A DNA stretch of 64,000 bases from Pseudooceanicola sp. (GCF_029213205.1 NZ_JARGNH010000016.1:1-64000), one strand, 5' to 3'; shown: positions 18,785 through 28,859, counted from the first letter of the stretch. The notes: generated from the sequence alone by a model not told the origin. Numbers and translations are program-made.

Positions 18785-19645
18785 ATGCGCTCGCTTTTCG
18801 GATTGGTACTCATCGCTGGCGTCGGCCTCGCCGGTTTCGCCGTCTATATGGTCAACGGCTATATGCAGACCTACGAGCAGCAGCTCGCGATGGAACGCTC
18901 ACAGCGGCCCGAGTCGGTGCCCACCGTCGATGTCTATGTCGCCCAGCGCGCCCTGCGGTATGGCGAAACGCTGAAACAAGAGGACGTGCGCAAGATCAAA
19001 TGGCCCCAGGACGCCGTTCCCGAAGGTGTGTTCACCGATGTGGCCGCGCTGTTTCCCGAAAACAAACCCGATCGTTTCGTCCTCCGCTCGATGGAGGTCA
19101 ACGAGGCGGTCATGGCGATCAAGGTCACCGAGCCCGGCGAAGAAGCAGGCCTGACCAACCGCCTGTCCAAGGGTATGCGCGCCTTTGCCATCAATGTTGA
19201 CGTGTCTTCGGGCGTGTCGGGCTTTCTGCGCCCTGGCGACAAGGTCGACGTCTATTGGACCGGTCGGGTGACCGGCGACGATTTCAATCGTTCGACGGAT
19301 GTCACCAAATTGATCGAAGTCGGGGTACAGCTGATCGCGGTCGATCAGACCTCGTCCTCTGACGCAGTTCAGGCCAGCATCGCCCGGACCGTCACGGTTG
19401 CGGTGAACCCGCAGCAGGTGGCGGCGCTGGCCCAGGCACAATCCACCGGTCGCCTGTCGCTGTCGCTGGTCGGCGCCGAAGATGACACCGTGGCGCAGGC
19501 CGTCGAAGTCGATCAGAACACGCTGCTGGGGATCGAAGCGCCGAAACCCGAGGAAGTGATCCGCAAGGAAGAAAAACGGGTCTGCACCATCCGCACCCGC
19601 CGCGGTGCCGAAGTGGTGATGATCCCGATCCCCTGCCCCGATTGA
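18785..19645 (+). CDS. cpaB: Tad pilus assembly protein CpaB (RcpC)
   Basis: 286 residues. The N-terminal membrane segment (about residues 3-23) is followed by a SAF domain (VYVAQRALRYGETLKQEDV), the hallmark of CpaB/RcpC. The RcpC domain covers about residues 125-245 (LSKGMRAFAINVDVSSGVSG and FLRPGDKVDVYWTG). It is thought to act in the periplasm and stabilise the secretin. It comes 177 bases after the second pilin and is closed by a terminator. Confidence 0.93.
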   Translation: MRSLFGLVLIAGVGLAGFAVYMVNGYMQTYEQQLAMERSQRPESVPTVDVYVAQRALRYGETLKQEDVRKIKWPQDAVPEGVFTDVAALFPENKPDRFVLRSMEVNEAVMAIKVTEPGEEAGLTNRLSKGMRAFAINVDVSSGVSGFLRPGDKVDVYWTGRVTGDDFNRSTDVTKLIEVGVQLIAVDQTSSSDAVQASIARTVTVAVNPQQVAALAQAQSTGRLSLSLVGAEDDTVAQAVEVDQNTLLGIEAPKPEEVIRKEEKRVCTIRTRRGAEVVMIPIPCPD

Positions 19646-19657
19646 TCCGCAACAATG

Positions 19658-19684
19658 GGGCGGCCGCAAGTGGCCGCCCTTTTT
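19658..19684 (+). terminator. Intrinsic terminator after cpaB
   Basis: 8-bp stem GGGCGGCC / GGCCGCCC with loop GCAAGT and a TTTTT tail, 12 bases after the cpaB stop. It separates the pilin/cpaB part from the cpaC part of the Tad locus. Confidence 0.85.
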
Positions 19685-19858
19685 GCGTTTTCCGCTGTGC
19701 AGGCGGTGCGAAAACAACCGGGCTGTTGCGACTTATCCACATAAGCAACACCGTAGAAGCCATTGTTCATTGCAAAAAAACATAACTTGCCGCAGGATGC
19801 AGCCAATCGTGGGCACCACAAGACCCGCATCTGAGGCGTGATCGGAGAGGCAGGTCAC

Positions 19859-21286
19859 ATGAAAAACGACAGATTTATCAAGGCGGCCCTGTTGGGTCTG
19901 TCTCTGGCTGTGAGCAGCATGGCCCAACCGGCCATGGCAGAACAGCTTAGAGTTCTGCACCGCGGTGCAGAGGCCAAGGTCAGCGTGGCGATGAACCGCG
20001 CGGTGGTCGTGGAAAGCGACACACCTTTTGCCGAACTTTCGATCGCCAACCCGCAGATTGCCGACATTTCGTCGCTGAGCGACCGGTCGATCTATGTTCT
20101 GGGCAAATCGCCGGGGATCACCACCCTGACGCTGCTGGATCAGAACGGTCAGTTGATCACCAATGTCGATGTGGTGGTGGCGGCTGATATCACCGAATTC
20201 AAGGAACGCCTGCGTCAGATCCTTCCCAATGAGAAGATCGAAGTGCGCACCGCGAATGACGGCATCGTGCTGTCGGGCACCGTGACCTCGTCGCAGCGCC
20301 TGCAACGGGCGCTGGACCTGGCCGAACGCTATGCGCCGGAACGGGTTTCCAATCTGATGAGCGTCGGTGGCGTCCAGCAGGTGATGCTGAAGGTCCGCTT
20401 CGCTGAAATGGAACGCTCGGTGTCGAAATCGCTGTCTTCCTCGCTGTCGCTGAAAGGCAGCGGCCTGGGCGGCAAGCTGGGCCTGTCCGGTGGCACCGGA
20501 ACCAACAACAATTCGACCAGCCAGACCAGTTCTCTGGCAGGCAATATCCCCGCCAACAATACCAACAACGGCGCAATGCTGTTTGGCTTTGATGTTGGCG
20601 CGGTCGAGGTCGGCGTTCTGCTGGAAGCTCTTGAAACCAAGGGCGTGGTCCGCACTCTGGCGGAGCCGAACCTGGTTGCGCTTTCGGGTCAGGAGGCGAA
20701 GTTCCTGGCCGGTGGCGAGTATCCGGTTCCGGTGTCGCAGGACAATGGTTCGGTCTCGGTCGAATACAAACCTTTCGGCGTCGAGATGAACTTTATCCCG
20801 CGGGTGGTGGATGGCGACATCATCAACCTCGAAATGTCATCCGCCGTTTCGGCGATCGATACCAACAACGGCTTTACCCTGAACGCCTTTACCATCAACG
20901 CCTTTACCCGGCGCGAGGCGCAGACCACGGTTGAGCTGCGGGATGGGCAGAGCTTTGCGATTGCCGGCTTGCTCAAGGATGATTTCCGCGATTCCAACGG
21001 CCAGGTCCCCTGGCTCGGCGATATCCCGGTGCTGGGCGCGCTGTTCCGCAGCGCCGATTATCAACGGTCGCAGACCGAGCTGGTGATCATCATCACCGCG
21101 CATCTGGTGCAACCGACCAGCGGCGAAGCATTGGTTCTGCCGACGGATCGGGTCAAACCCCCGTCGGAAAAGGATCTTTTCCTGTTCGGCAAGGTTGCCA
21201 AGGATCAGAGCCGCAAGTTGAAGGGTGCCGCGGGCGAAGTTGCGCGGCAGGACTTCAGCGGCTCTTATGGCTATGTGATGGAGTGA
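19859..21286 (+). CDS. cpaC: Tad pilus secretin CpaC (RcpA)
   Basis: 475 residues from ATG 19859, which begins a signal peptide (MKNDRFIKAALLGLSLAVSS, cleavage near PAMAEQ). The start seven codons earlier would spoil the signal peptide. The N-terminal pilus-retraction/N0 domain contains VVESDTPFAELSIANPQIAD and a BON-like segment follows. The secretin domain (about 230-420) has EVGVLLEALETKGVVRTLAE and ends VPWLGDIPVLGALFRS, the secretin family signature. It forms the outer-membrane channel for the Flp pilus. Confidence 0.95.
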   Translation: MKNDRFIKAALLGLSLAVSSMAQPAMAEQLRVLHRGAEAKVSVAMNRAVVVESDTPFAELSIANPQIADISSLSDRSIYVLGKSPGITTLTLLDQNGQLITNVDVVVAADITEFKERLRQILPNEKIEVRTANDGIVLSGTVTSSQRLQRALDLAERYAPERVSNLMSVGGVQQVMLKVRFAEMERSVSKSLSSSLSLKGSGLGGKLGLSGGTGTNNNSTSQTSSLAGNIPANNTNNGAMLFGFDVGAVEVGVLLEALETKGVVRTLAEPNLVALSGQEAKFLAGGEYPVPVSQDNGSVSVEYKPFGVEMNFIPRVVDGDIINLEMSSAVSAIDTNNGFTLNAFTINAFTRREAQTTVELRDGQSFAIAGLLKDDFRDSNGQVPWLGDIPVLGALFRSADYQRSQTELVIIITAHLVQPTSGEALVLPTDRVKPPSEKDLFLFGKVAKDQSRKLKGAAGEVARQDFSGSYGYVME

Positions 21287-21290
21287 GACC

Positions 21291-21965
21291 ATGATCGTTC
21301 GGGGCCACCTCAAAGGGCTTTTGTCCGCGACCTCTCTGTTGGCCCTGGTGGCCTGCACCGGTGACGGCTATTCGACCTTCACCAACGAAGCGGGCGCGAT
21401 TGTCGATGGCGGCGATTTCGGCAGCGCGACGATGAACAACACCATGATCCACAATGGGGATCGTCAATATGTCGTCAGATTGAACGACCGTTTCACCAAA
21501 GAGGTCCCCTCGACGGTGAATTTCGCATTCAACTCGGCGGTTCTGGATGCCGATGCCCAGGCCGTCCTGCGCCATCAGGCCGATTGGATCCGGCAATTCC
21601 CCGAGGTCCGGTTCCGGGTCTTTGGCCACACCGATCTGGTCGGAACGAACGCCTATAACAAGAAACTCGGCCTGCGCCGCGCGCAAGCGGTCGTCAGCTA
21701 TCTGACCCGTTTCGGGATTTCCCGGTCGCGGCTTGAGGCGATGGTGTCTTATGGCGAAACCCAACCGCTGGTCGTGACCCAGGGCCGCGAACGCCGCAAT
21801 CGGCGCACCGTGACCGAGGTCACCGGCTTTGTCGGTGGCGCACCGCTGGTGCTGGATGGCAAATACGCTGCCATCATTTACCGTGACTATGTGCAGTCTG
21901 GCGTCGCCGTCAGCGGGTTGAGCGGCGTGCAAATGCAGAGCGGATTGAAATCGCTGGGCGACTAA
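21291..21965 (+). CDS. OmpA-family lipoprotein in the Tad locus (CpaD position)
   Basis: 224 residues, starting 4 bases after cpaC. A lipoprotein signal ends in LLALVAC, so the mature protein would be lipid-anchored at Cys19. The C-terminal half is an OmpA peptidoglycan-binding domain: FAFNSAVLDADAQAVL, then RVFGHTDLVGTNAYNKKLGL and RRAQAVVSYL. In Caulobacter the gene between cpaC and cpaE is cpaD, a lipoprotein; here an OmpA protein holds that slot and may anchor the secretin to the wall. Confidence 0.88.
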   Translation: MIVRGHLKGLLSATSLLALVACTGDGYSTFTNEAGAIVDGGDFGSATMNNTMIHNGDRQYVVRLNDRFTKEVPSTVNFAFNSAVLDADAQAVLRHQADWIRQFPEVRFRVFGHTDLVGTNAYNKKLGLRRAQAVVSYLTRFGISRSRLEAMVSYGETQPLVVTQGRERRNRRTVTEVTGFVGGAPLVLDGKYAAIIYRDYVQSGVAVSGLSGVQMQSGLKSLGD

Positions 21966-22186
21966 GCCCAGCGAAACAACACCGCGCTTTTTCGGTCAGT
22001 GTTGTGAATTACCCAACTAATTCATATTTTTGGCCGCATTTCCGCCCAAGTTCACTGACATCCTGACCTGAGAAACACCAAGCCCTTCTTCCGGGCAATT
22101 GGATCGGACCCCGACGTCGTAACCGCAGGAGCAGTGCGGAACCGCCGTCACCGACCAAATAGGTGGACGATGAGAGGTATTGAGGC

Positions 22187-23446
22187 ATGACGTCGAACGC
22201 AGAAGTGCAGCAGCCGGAGCCGAGCGCGCTGATCGCGTGCACGATCCGCCGCGAGCCAGATGGCTTCGATCTGTTGATCGAAGACATGGAAGACGCGTTA
22301 GGCGAACACTGGGGCGACCTTGGGTTCTCTGAAGCACTGATGTTCTTCAATCAACCCGAAGCCACCTCACTTGAATTCATTTCGATGGCGATTGACGCCG
22401 AAGACGAGAAAAACCTGGCGCTGCTGGGTGAAATCATCGCCCAGGCCGGGGTTCATGGCATTAAGGTGATCCTGATCGCCGAAGACGTCAGCCCCTCCTC
22501 ACTGCACCAATTGCTCCGCCAGGGCGCCGATGAATTCGTGCCCTACCCGCTTCCCGAAGGGGAACTGGCCGCCGCGATCTCGCGGATTCAGGCCCCTGAT
22601 CCGGAACCGGAAATCGCCGCCAATGACACGACGAAAAAGAAACGGGTCAAGGGTGATCGCAATGGTGCCATTCTGGTCACCCATGGCCTGGCTGGCGGCG
22701 TCGGCGCCACCACCCTTGCGGTGAACCTGGCCTGGGAATTGTGCAATGTCGCCGGTAAGGGCGAAGACGACCCCAAGGTCTGCATTCTCGATTTCGATCT
22801 GCAATTCGGCACTGTCGCGACCTATCTCGACCTGCCGCGCCGTGAATCGGTTTATGAAATGCTGTCCGATACCGAAGCGATGGACAGCGATTCATTTCAT
22901 CAGGCGATGCTGACCTTTGAGGAAAAGCTGCATGTGCTGACCTCGCCCGGTGAGATGCTGCCGCTGGATTTCGTCAGCTCGGAAGATATCAACCGGATTC
23001 TGGAAATCGCGCGGTCGCATTTCGACTTTGTCGTCGTCGACATGCCCAAGACGCTGGTCAACTGGACCGAAGCGGTGCTGAACGCCTCGCAGGTCTATTT
23101 TGCGGTGATGGAGCTGGACATGCGGTCCGCCCAGAATTGCCAGCGCCTGAAACGCGCGCTGCAAGCCGAGGAACTGCCGGTCGAAAAACTGCGCTACGTT
23201 CTGAACCGCGCCCCGACGGGCCTGGACCTGAACGGCAAACAGCGGGTGAAACGGTTGGGCGAAAGCCTGGGAATTTCGATCGAATTGCAATTGCCGGATG
23301 GTGGCAAACCGATTGCACAGGCTGGCGACCGTGGTTCGCCGCTGGGCAAATTGGCCGCCAAGAACCCACTGCGCAAGGAAATCGCGAAACTGGCCAAGTC
23401 GATCTACGCGCTCGACATGACGGCTGAAGCGGACACGGCCGACTGA
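22187..23446 (+). CDS. cpaE: Tad pilus localisation ATPase CpaE (TadZ)
   Basis: 419 residues. The N-terminal about 150 residues form a receiver-like domain without a strong phospho-acceptor signature (IAEDVSPSSLHQLLRQGADE). The C-terminal ParA/MinD-like ATPase has the deviant P-loop GGVGATT (170-176), which lacks the usual signature lysine, and a Walker B region CILDFDLQFGTVATYLDL. TadZ/CpaE places the Tad machine at the cell pole. A 221-base gap separates it from the OmpA gene, so it may have its own promoter. Confidence 0.93.
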   Translation: MTSNAEVQQPEPSALIACTIRREPDGFDLLIEDMEDALGEHWGDLGFSEALMFFNQPEATSLEFISMAIDAEDEKNLALLGEIIAQAGVHGIKVILIAEDVSPSSLHQLLRQGADEFVPYPLPEGELAAAISRIQAPDPEPEIAANDTTKKKRVKGDRNGAILVTHGLAGGVGATTLAVNLAWELCNVAGKGEDDPKVCILDFDLQFGTVATYLDLPRRESVYEMLSDTEAMDSDSFHQAMLTFEEKLHVLTSPGEMLPLDFVSSEDINRILEIARSHFDFVVVDMPKTLVNWTEAVLNASQVYFAVMELDMRSAQNCQRLKRALQAEELPVEKLRYVLNRAPTGLDLNGKQRVKRLGESLGISIELQLPDGGKPIAQAGDRGSPLGKLAAKNPLRKEIAKLAKSIYALDMTAEADTAD

Positions 23447-23469
23447 GGTCGGGACAAGGGGTAATACCG

Positions 23470-24939
23470 ATGTTTTCCAAATATAAAAAACCGGGCCAAG
23501 CGAACAAGCCAACGCTCGTTCCCATCAACAGCAGCGGCGCAGCCCCCGCAGCGCCGAGCGCGCCTGCCGCCGCGGCAGCGCAGAAACCGAAAGTCGCGCG
23601 GCGCCCGATGGGCGGCGGCACTACCGCCGCGGCCCGCCCGGCTGCCACCGACAAGACCCGCAAGCGCAAGGAACGGCTGAGCGAGATCAAACTGGAGCTG
23701 CACCGCGCCCTGCTCGACAATCTCAACCTTGCCGCCCTCGACAGCGCATCCGAACAGGATCTGCGGATGGAGATCAACTCCATCGCCACCGAAGTGCTGC
23801 AGGAAAAAGGCATCGTTCTGAACCGCGAGGAACGCTCGCATCTCAATCAGGAACTTTATGACGAGGTGAAGGGCCTTGGCCCGCTCGAAAGCCTGCTTCA
23901 GGACGACAGCATCGCCGATATTCTGGTGAACGGCCCGCAGCAGATTTTTGTCGAACGCAACGGTAAGCTGGAACTCAGCGACGTCACCTTCAAGGACGAA
24001 AAGCACCTGTTGCGGATCATCGACAAGATCGTCTCGGCCGTGGGTCGGCGCGTCGATGAATCCAACCCCTATGTTGACGCCCGTCTGCAAGATGGCTCGC
24101 GGTTCAACGCCATGGTGCCGCCGGTGGCGGTGGATGGATCTCTTGTGTCCATTCGTAAGTTCAAAAAAGACAAGCTCGGCATTGATGACCTGGTGAAATT
24201 CGGCGCCTTTTCCGAAGAAATGGCCGCCTATCTGCAAGCCGCCGTGGCCTGCCGATTGAATATCATCGTCTCGGGCGGGACCGGTTCGGGTAAGACGACC
24301 ACGCTGAACGCCCTGTCGTCCTTTATCGACAACAGCGAACGTATCCTGACCATCGAAGACACCGCCGAACTTCAACTGCAGCAGACCCATGTCGGCCGAA
24401 TGGAAAGCCGCCCTGCCAACGTCGAGGGCAAGGGCGCGGTGACCCAGCGCGATTGTCTGCGCAACGCCCTGCGGATGCGTCCTGACCGGATTATCGTCGG
24501 GGAAACCCGTGGCGAAGAGGTCATCGACATGTTGCAGGCGATGAACACCGGCCACGACGGATCAATGACCACGATCCACGCCAACTCGGCCCGGGACAGC
24601 GTCAGCCGTCTGGAAAACATGGTCGCCATGGCCGGGATCGAAATGCCACTCAAGGCCGTGCGTTCGCAGGTCGCCAGCGCCGTGCATCTGATCGTGCAGG
24701 CCAGCCGCCTTCAGGACGGGTCGCGCCGCATGGTGTCGATCACCGAAGTGACCGGCATGGAAGGCGAGGTCATCTCGATGCAAGAGGTGTTCCGCTTTCA
24801 GCGTGTCGGCCTTGGCCCGAATGGCAAAATCCTGGGCCATTTCACCGCCACCGGCGTGCGCTCGCATTTCTCCGAACGCTTCAAGCAATGGGGTTATGAC
24901 CTGCCGCCGTCGATCTTTGAACCTGTAGCTGCGGAGTAG
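23470..24939 (+). CDS. cpaF: Tad pilus assembly ATPase CpaF (TadA)
   Basis: 489 residues. A low-complexity Ala/Pro N-terminus (about residues 1-55) precedes the type II/IV secretion ATPase core. Walker A is GGTGSGKTT with Lys275. The Asp/Glu boxes and Walker B region read [20 protein letters not shown] and [20 protein letters not shown], followed by the His box [17 protein letters not shown]. It powers pilin assembly at the inner membrane. It lies 23 bases after cpaE and 5 bases before tadB. Confidence 0.97.
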   Translation: MFSKYKKPGQANKPTLVPINSSGAAPAAPSAPAAAAAQKPKVARRPMGGGTTAAARPAATDKTRKRKERLSEIKLELHRALLDNLNLAALDSASEQDLRMEINSIATEVLQEKGIVLNREERSHLNQELYDEVKGLGPLESLLQDDSIADILVNGPQQIFVERNGKLELSDVTFKDEKHLLRIIDKIVSAVGRRVDESNPYVDARLQDGSRFNAMVPPVAVDGSLVSIRKFKKDKLGIDDLVKFGAFSEEMAAYLQAAVACRLNIIVSGGTGSGKTTTLNALSSFIDNSERILTIEDTAELQLQQTHVGRMESRPANVEGKGAVTQRDCLRNALRMRPDRIIVGETRGEEVIDMLQAMNTGHDGSMTTIHANSARDSVSRLENMVAMAGIEMPLKAVRSQVASAVHLIVQASRLQDGSRRMVSITEVTGMEGEVISMQEVFRFQRVGLGPNGKILGHFTATGVRSHFSERFKQWGYDLPPSIFEPVAAE

Positions 24940-24944
24940 GGCTG

Positions 24945-25913
24945 ATGGAATTCGCGACCGGACCCGTCATTTACGGGCTTATCTTTGTCGGTGTCCTCGT
25001 CTTGGTCGAGGGCATCTATCTGACAGTCTTTGGTAAATCGATCAGCCTGAACAACCGGGTGAATCGCCGTCTGGAAATGCTCGACAAGGGCGCCGGGCGC
25101 GAAGAGGTGCTGGAAAAACTCCGCAAGGAGATGCAGCAGCACATGGCATCGCGCAAGATCCCGCTGTATTCGCTTCTGGCTGACAAGGCGCAGAAGGCGG
25201 CCATCGCCTTTACCCCGCAGCAGCTGCTGATGATGATGGCGGTGCTGTCGGGCGTGGCCTTTATGGGCATCACCGTCAGTTCGGACACCTCGCTGGCGAT
25301 GCGGGTTGTGATGTCCGTCGGCATCGGCATCGGTGCCGTCTACATCTGGGTCAGCCGCAAGGCCAACAAACGTTATTCGATGATCGAAGAACAGCTGCCC
25401 GACGCGGTGGAACTGATGGTGCGCAGCCTGCGCGTCGGCCACCCGTTTTCCTCGGCCATCGCCATCGTCGCGAAAGAGGTGCAGGATCCGCTGGCCTCGG
25501 AATTCGGCATCATCGCCGACGAGGCCGCCTATGGCCGCGATATGGGCGAGGCGCTGAAAGAAATGGCTGAGCGTCTGGACATGCAGGATATGCGCTTCCT
25601 CGCCGTGGCGGTCACCATCCAACAGCAATCGGGTGGTAACCTGGCCGAGGTTCTGGCCGGTCTGGCCGCCGTGATCCGCTCGCGCTTTCGCCTGTTCCGC
25701 CGTGTCAAGGCGATCACCGCCGAGGCGCAATGGTCGGGCAAGTTCCTGTCGGCCTTCCCCATTCTGGCGCTGATCGTGATCAACGTCATGGACCCGCATT
25801 ACTACGATGAAGTGATGGAACACCCCTATTTCATTCATGCCTGCCTTGCCGTGGCTGGGTTCCTCGGAGCCAACCTGTTCGTCATGCGCTCGCTGGTGAA
25901 TATCAAAGTCTGA
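24945..25913 (+). CDS. tadB: Tad pilus inner-membrane platform protein TadB
   Basis: 322 residues with a GspF-like (T2SSF) domain over about 155-285 and membrane helices at about 6-26, 95-135, 265-285 and 295-318. The motif EQLPDAVELMVRSLRVGHPF followed by AIAIVAKEVQDPLASEFG is typical of TadB. It forms the inner-membrane platform with TadC and works with CpaF. It is separated from tadC by only 11 bases. Confidence 0.95.
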   Translation: MEFATGPVIYGLIFVGVLVLVEGIYLTVFGKSISLNNRVNRRLEMLDKGAGREEVLEKLRKEMQQHMASRKIPLYSLLADKAQKAAIAFTPQQLLMMMAVLSGVAFMGITVSSDTSLAMRVVMSVGIGIGAVYIWVSRKANKRYSMIEEQLPDAVELMVRSLRVGHPFSSAIAIVAKEVQDPLASEFGIIADEAAYGRDMGEALKEMAERLDMQDMRFLAVAVTIQQQSGGNLAEVLAGLAAVIRSRFRLFRRVKAITAEAQWSGKFLSAFPILALIVINVMDPHYYDEVMEHPYFIHACLAVAGFLGANLFVMRSLVNIKV

Positions 25914-25924
25914 GGAGCGCCAAA

Positions 25925-26896
25925 ATGGACGCCATCAACCAATTCCTGGTCAATCTGCTTGGCCCCATGGGACCGCTCTACGCGGTTGGCGGGCTGGGTG
26001 TGGTGCTGATCCTTGTTGCCCTGCCGGTGTTCCTGCGCAAGGAACGCGATCCGCTGGACAAGCTGAGGCAGCAGTCCAATGCCGCCGCGGCAGGCGCCAC
26101 CAAAAAGGACCGGCTGCGGGTTGGCACCAAGAACGACAAGCTGGAGAAATATTCCTCCTTCCTCGAACCGCAGAACGAAACCGAGTATTCGGCGGCCAAG
26201 CTGAAGCTGATGCAGGCCGGCTACCGGTCGCGCGATGCGGTGCGGTTCTTTCACTTTGCGCAATTCGCGCTGGGGATCCTCGGGATCCTGCTCGGGCTGA
26301 TCTATTTTGTCCTGTTCATGGCCGCGGATGAGCCGACGACCCAACAGACTTTGATGTATATCCTCGGCCCCGGCGGCATCGGCTATATGTTCCCGAAATA
26401 CTGGGTAACCAAGCGTATGCAGACCCGCAAGGACGAGATCACCGACGGTTTCCCCGACAGTCTCGACATGCTGCTGGTCTGCGTCGAAGCCGGCCAGTCG
26501 ATGGATCAGTCGATCATCCGGGTGTCCAAGGAAATCCGGCCCTCGTTCCCGGCGCTGGCCGACGAATTTGAGATCGTCAGCAACGAGATCAAGGCCGGCA
26601 AGGACAAATCGACGGTTCTCGCCGATATGGCCGAACGCTGTGGCGTGATGGATATCTCGTCCTTTGTGACGGTGCTGATCCAATCCTCCATCTTTGGCAC
26701 CTCGATCGCCGAAGCGCTCAGGGTCTATGCGGCGGAAATGCGTGACAAACGTGTTATGCGCGCCGAAGAAAAGGCAAACAAGTTGCCGACCAAGATGACC
26801 CTTGCCACAATGATGCTGACGGTGCCGCCGCTGCTGATCATCCTGGTCGGTCCCTCGGTTCACGGCATCACGCAAATGGGCAATATGAGCCCCTAA
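25925..26896 (+). CDS. tadC: Tad pilus inner-membrane platform protein TadC
   Basis: 323 residues, paralogous to TadB in plan: an N-terminal helix (about 18-38), a central helix pair (about 102-150), a T2SSF domain (about 185-300) with GFPDSLDMLLVCVEAGQSMD, and a C-terminal helix. TadC is the second platform subunit. It follows tadB by 11 bases and precedes the TPR lipoprotein gene by 19 bases. Confidence 0.95.
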   Translation: MDAINQFLVNLLGPMGPLYAVGGLGVVLILVALPVFLRKERDPLDKLRQQSNAAAAGATKKDRLRVGTKNDKLEKYSSFLEPQNETEYSAAKLKLMQAGYRSRDAVRFFHFAQFALGILGILLGLIYFVLFMAADEPTTQQTLMYILGPGGIGYMFPKYWVTKRMQTRKDEITDGFPDSLDMLLVCVEAGQSMDQSIIRVSKEIRPSFPALADEFEIVSNEIKAGKDKSTVLADMAERCGVMDISSFVTVLIQSSIFGTSIAEALRVYAAEMRDKRVMRAEEKANKLPTKMTLATMMLTVPPLLIILVGPSVHGITQMGNMSP

Positions 26897-26915
26897 GACA
26901 AAGGCATCGGCACCC

Positions 26916-27476
26916 ATGGCGAAAATTCACCTCGCCATCCTCGTCAGCTTTGGATTGGCCGCCTGTTCGTCAGGCGGCTTTTCCCCTGTTGGCGATCAGG
27001 TCTATGCGCCCGGCGTGAAACCGAACGCCAAGGCGGTGGACGGGCTGATCGTCGGCGACCGGCTGATGGCGGCGAAAGAATACGAGCTGGCGCTGCAGGC
27101 CTATACCCGCGCCGCCGGGGATCAGGGGATGAACGTCGAGGTGCTGTCGGCCCTGGGTGCAGCGAACTACAGCCTGGGGCGGCTCGGCCAGGCCGAAAAG
27201 CAGCTGCGCGCGGCGATCAAGACCGGCGAAGCGGCGCCCGAGGCCTGGAACAACCTCGGCATCCTGCTGATGGAAAAAGGCGAAACCGCCGAGGCTGTGC
27301 AGATCCTCAAGCGCGCCTACGCCCTCGACAATGGCGAAAGTGACGCAATTCGAGACAATTTGCGGCTAGCGCTCGAAAAACTTGAAAATTCGAGCTACGC
27401 TGTCGATAATCAAGACCAAGAATACAAAGTGGTACGGCGCGGCAGCAGCGAATTCCTGATCCGCCAGATACCATGA
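26916..27476 (+). CDS. tadD: TPR lipoprotein TadD-like
   Basis: 186 residues with a lipoprotein signal (lipobox LAAC near residue 17). Tetratricopeptide repeats fill about residues 45-160 (for example APEAWNNLGILLMEKGETAE). TadD proteins are pilotin-like TPR lipoproteins required for Tad secretion. The position right after tadC supports the call. Sequence alone would only give TPR lipoprotein. Confidence 0.85.
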   Translation: MAKIHLAILVSFGLAACSSGGFSPVGDQVYAPGVKPNAKAVDGLIVGDRLMAAKEYELALQAYTRAAGDQGMNVEVLSALGAANYSLGRLGQAEKQLRAAIKTGEAAPEAWNNLGILLMEKGETAEAVQILKRAYALDNGESDAIRDNLRLALEKLENSSYAVDNQDQEYKVVRRGSSEFLIRQIP

Positions 27477-27508
27477 GGCCCGAGGCAGAGCAGTAAAGGA
27501 CGCAGTTC

Positions 27509-28354
27509 ATGCGCCATCCCCTATTTGTGACCCTGTATCTGGCAGGCGCGGTTGCGCTTGCGGGCTGTGACCAAAACGGGTCCGGCGAGGTCAACCGCGC
27601 CTTTCGCGACGTGAACGTCGTCGATGAATCCAACCTCAGCGACATCATGTTGACCGTCGCCGACCCGAACGAGGCAGTGGCCTATTTCCAGCGCACGTCG
27701 AGCGACAACCCCAAGCGGATCGACCTGCAGCGCGGGCTGGCACAAAGCCTGATCCGGGCCAAGCGCCCGGTCGAAGCGGTGCCGGTCTTTGCCAAGATCG
27801 TCGAGCATAAAGAGGCCAATGACGACGACCGGGTCGATTATGCCGACGCGCTGATCCGGGCCGGGGATTGGGCCAAGGCCGACAAGGTGCTCGACCAGAT
27901 TCCGCCGACGTTTGAGACTTACAAGCGCTACCGGCTGGAGGCGATGATCGCCGACAGCAACAAGGAATGGAAAAAGGCCGACAGTTTCTATGAAATCGCC
28001 GCCGGGCTGACCACCAAACCGGCTGGCGTGTTGAACAACTGGGGCTATTCGAAACTGACCCGTGGCGATTTCACCGGGGCCGAACGGCTGTTCGGTGATG
28101 CGTTGCGTCAGGACACCAGCCTGTTCACCGCCAAGAACAACCTTGTTCTGGCCCGGGGTGCACAGCGCAATTATACCCTGCCGGTGATCCCGATGAGCCA
28201 GGTCGAACGCGCCCAGCTGTTGCAGACCATGGGCCTGACGGCGGTGAAACAGGGCGACGTGCAGACCGGCAAGGCGCTGTTGCGCGATGCCATCGACACC
28301 CATCCGCAGCATTTCGAGGAAGCGGTGCGCGCGCTTCGCGCCCTCGAAACCTGA
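27509..28354 (+). CDS. Second TPR lipoprotein of the Tad locus
   Basis: 281 residues with a lipoprotein signal (LAGC near residue 18) and several TPR-type helical repeats, such as NPKRIDLQRGLAQSLIRAKR and LNNWGYSKLTRGDFTGAERL. It is larger than TadD and diverged from it. Tandem TPR genes at this position are usual in roseobacter Tad loci as I recall. It probably assists secretin or pilus assembly in the periplasm. It begins 32 bases after tadD. Confidence 0.82.
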   Translation: MRHPLFVTLYLAGAVALAGCDQNGSGEVNRAFRDVNVVDESNLSDIMLTVADPNEAVAYFQRTSSDNPKRIDLQRGLAQSLIRAKRPVEAVPVFAKIVEHKEANDDDRVDYADALIRAGDWAKADKVLDQIPPTFETYKRYRLEAMIADSNKEWKKADSFYEIAAGLTTKPAGVLNNWGYSKLTRGDFTGAERLFGDALRQDTSLFTAKNNLVLARGAQRNYTLPVIPMSQVERAQLLQTMGLTAVKQGDVQTGKALLRDAIDTHPQHFEEAVRALRALET

Positions 28355-28364
28355 GCCCGGCGGC

Positions 28365-28859
28365 ATGGAAATCTCAAGCCTGTCGGCGCTGATCCTGGCG
28401 ATTCCGGCCCTTCCCCTGTCGTTCTACACCGTGTTCAGTGACCTGCGCGGTATGCGGATCCCGAACAAGACGGTGATCGCGCTGGCCGCGGCCTTCATCC
28501 TGCTGGGCCTCTTGGTGATGCCGCTGGAAACCTATCTGTGGCGTCTGTCGCATCTGGCGATCATGCTGGCGGTGGGGATTTTCGTGCATGCCGCCGGGCT
28601 GGCCGGTGCCGGTGATGCCAAATACGTCGCCGCCGCCGCGCCCTATGTCGCGCTTGGCGATATCCGTTTTGTTCTGGCGCTGTTCACCGCCAATGTTCTG
28701 GCCGCCTATGCCGCGCATCGACTGGCCAAGCACACCGCCCTGCGCCGTCTGGCCCCGGAATGGGAAAGTTGGACCCGCACGCGAGACTTCCCAATGGGTC
28801 TGGCGCTGGCGGGCACCCTGTCGATGTATCTAGTCCTGGGCATCTTCTTTGGCAGCTGA
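28365..28859 (+). CDS. cpaA: Prepilin peptidase CpaA (TadV)
   Basis: 164 residues, starting at ATG 28365 just after the TPR gene. It is a short type IV prepilin peptidase of the A24 aspartic family. The two catalytic aspartates are Asp26 in DLRGMRIPNK and Asp84 in GAGDAKYVAAA. Four to five membrane helices fit the TadV type, which has no methylase domain. It would cut the Flp-like pilins after Gly. Its last 30 bases overlap the end of the convergent membrane-protein gene. Confidence 0.93.
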   Translation: MEISSLSALILAIPALPLSFYTVFSDLRGMRIPNKTVIALAAAFILLGLLVMPLETYLWRLSHLAIMLAVGIFVHAAGLAGAGDAKYVAAAAPYVALGDIRFVLALFTANVLAAYAAHRLAKHTALRRLAPEWESWTRTRDFPMGLALAGTLSMYLVLGIFFGS

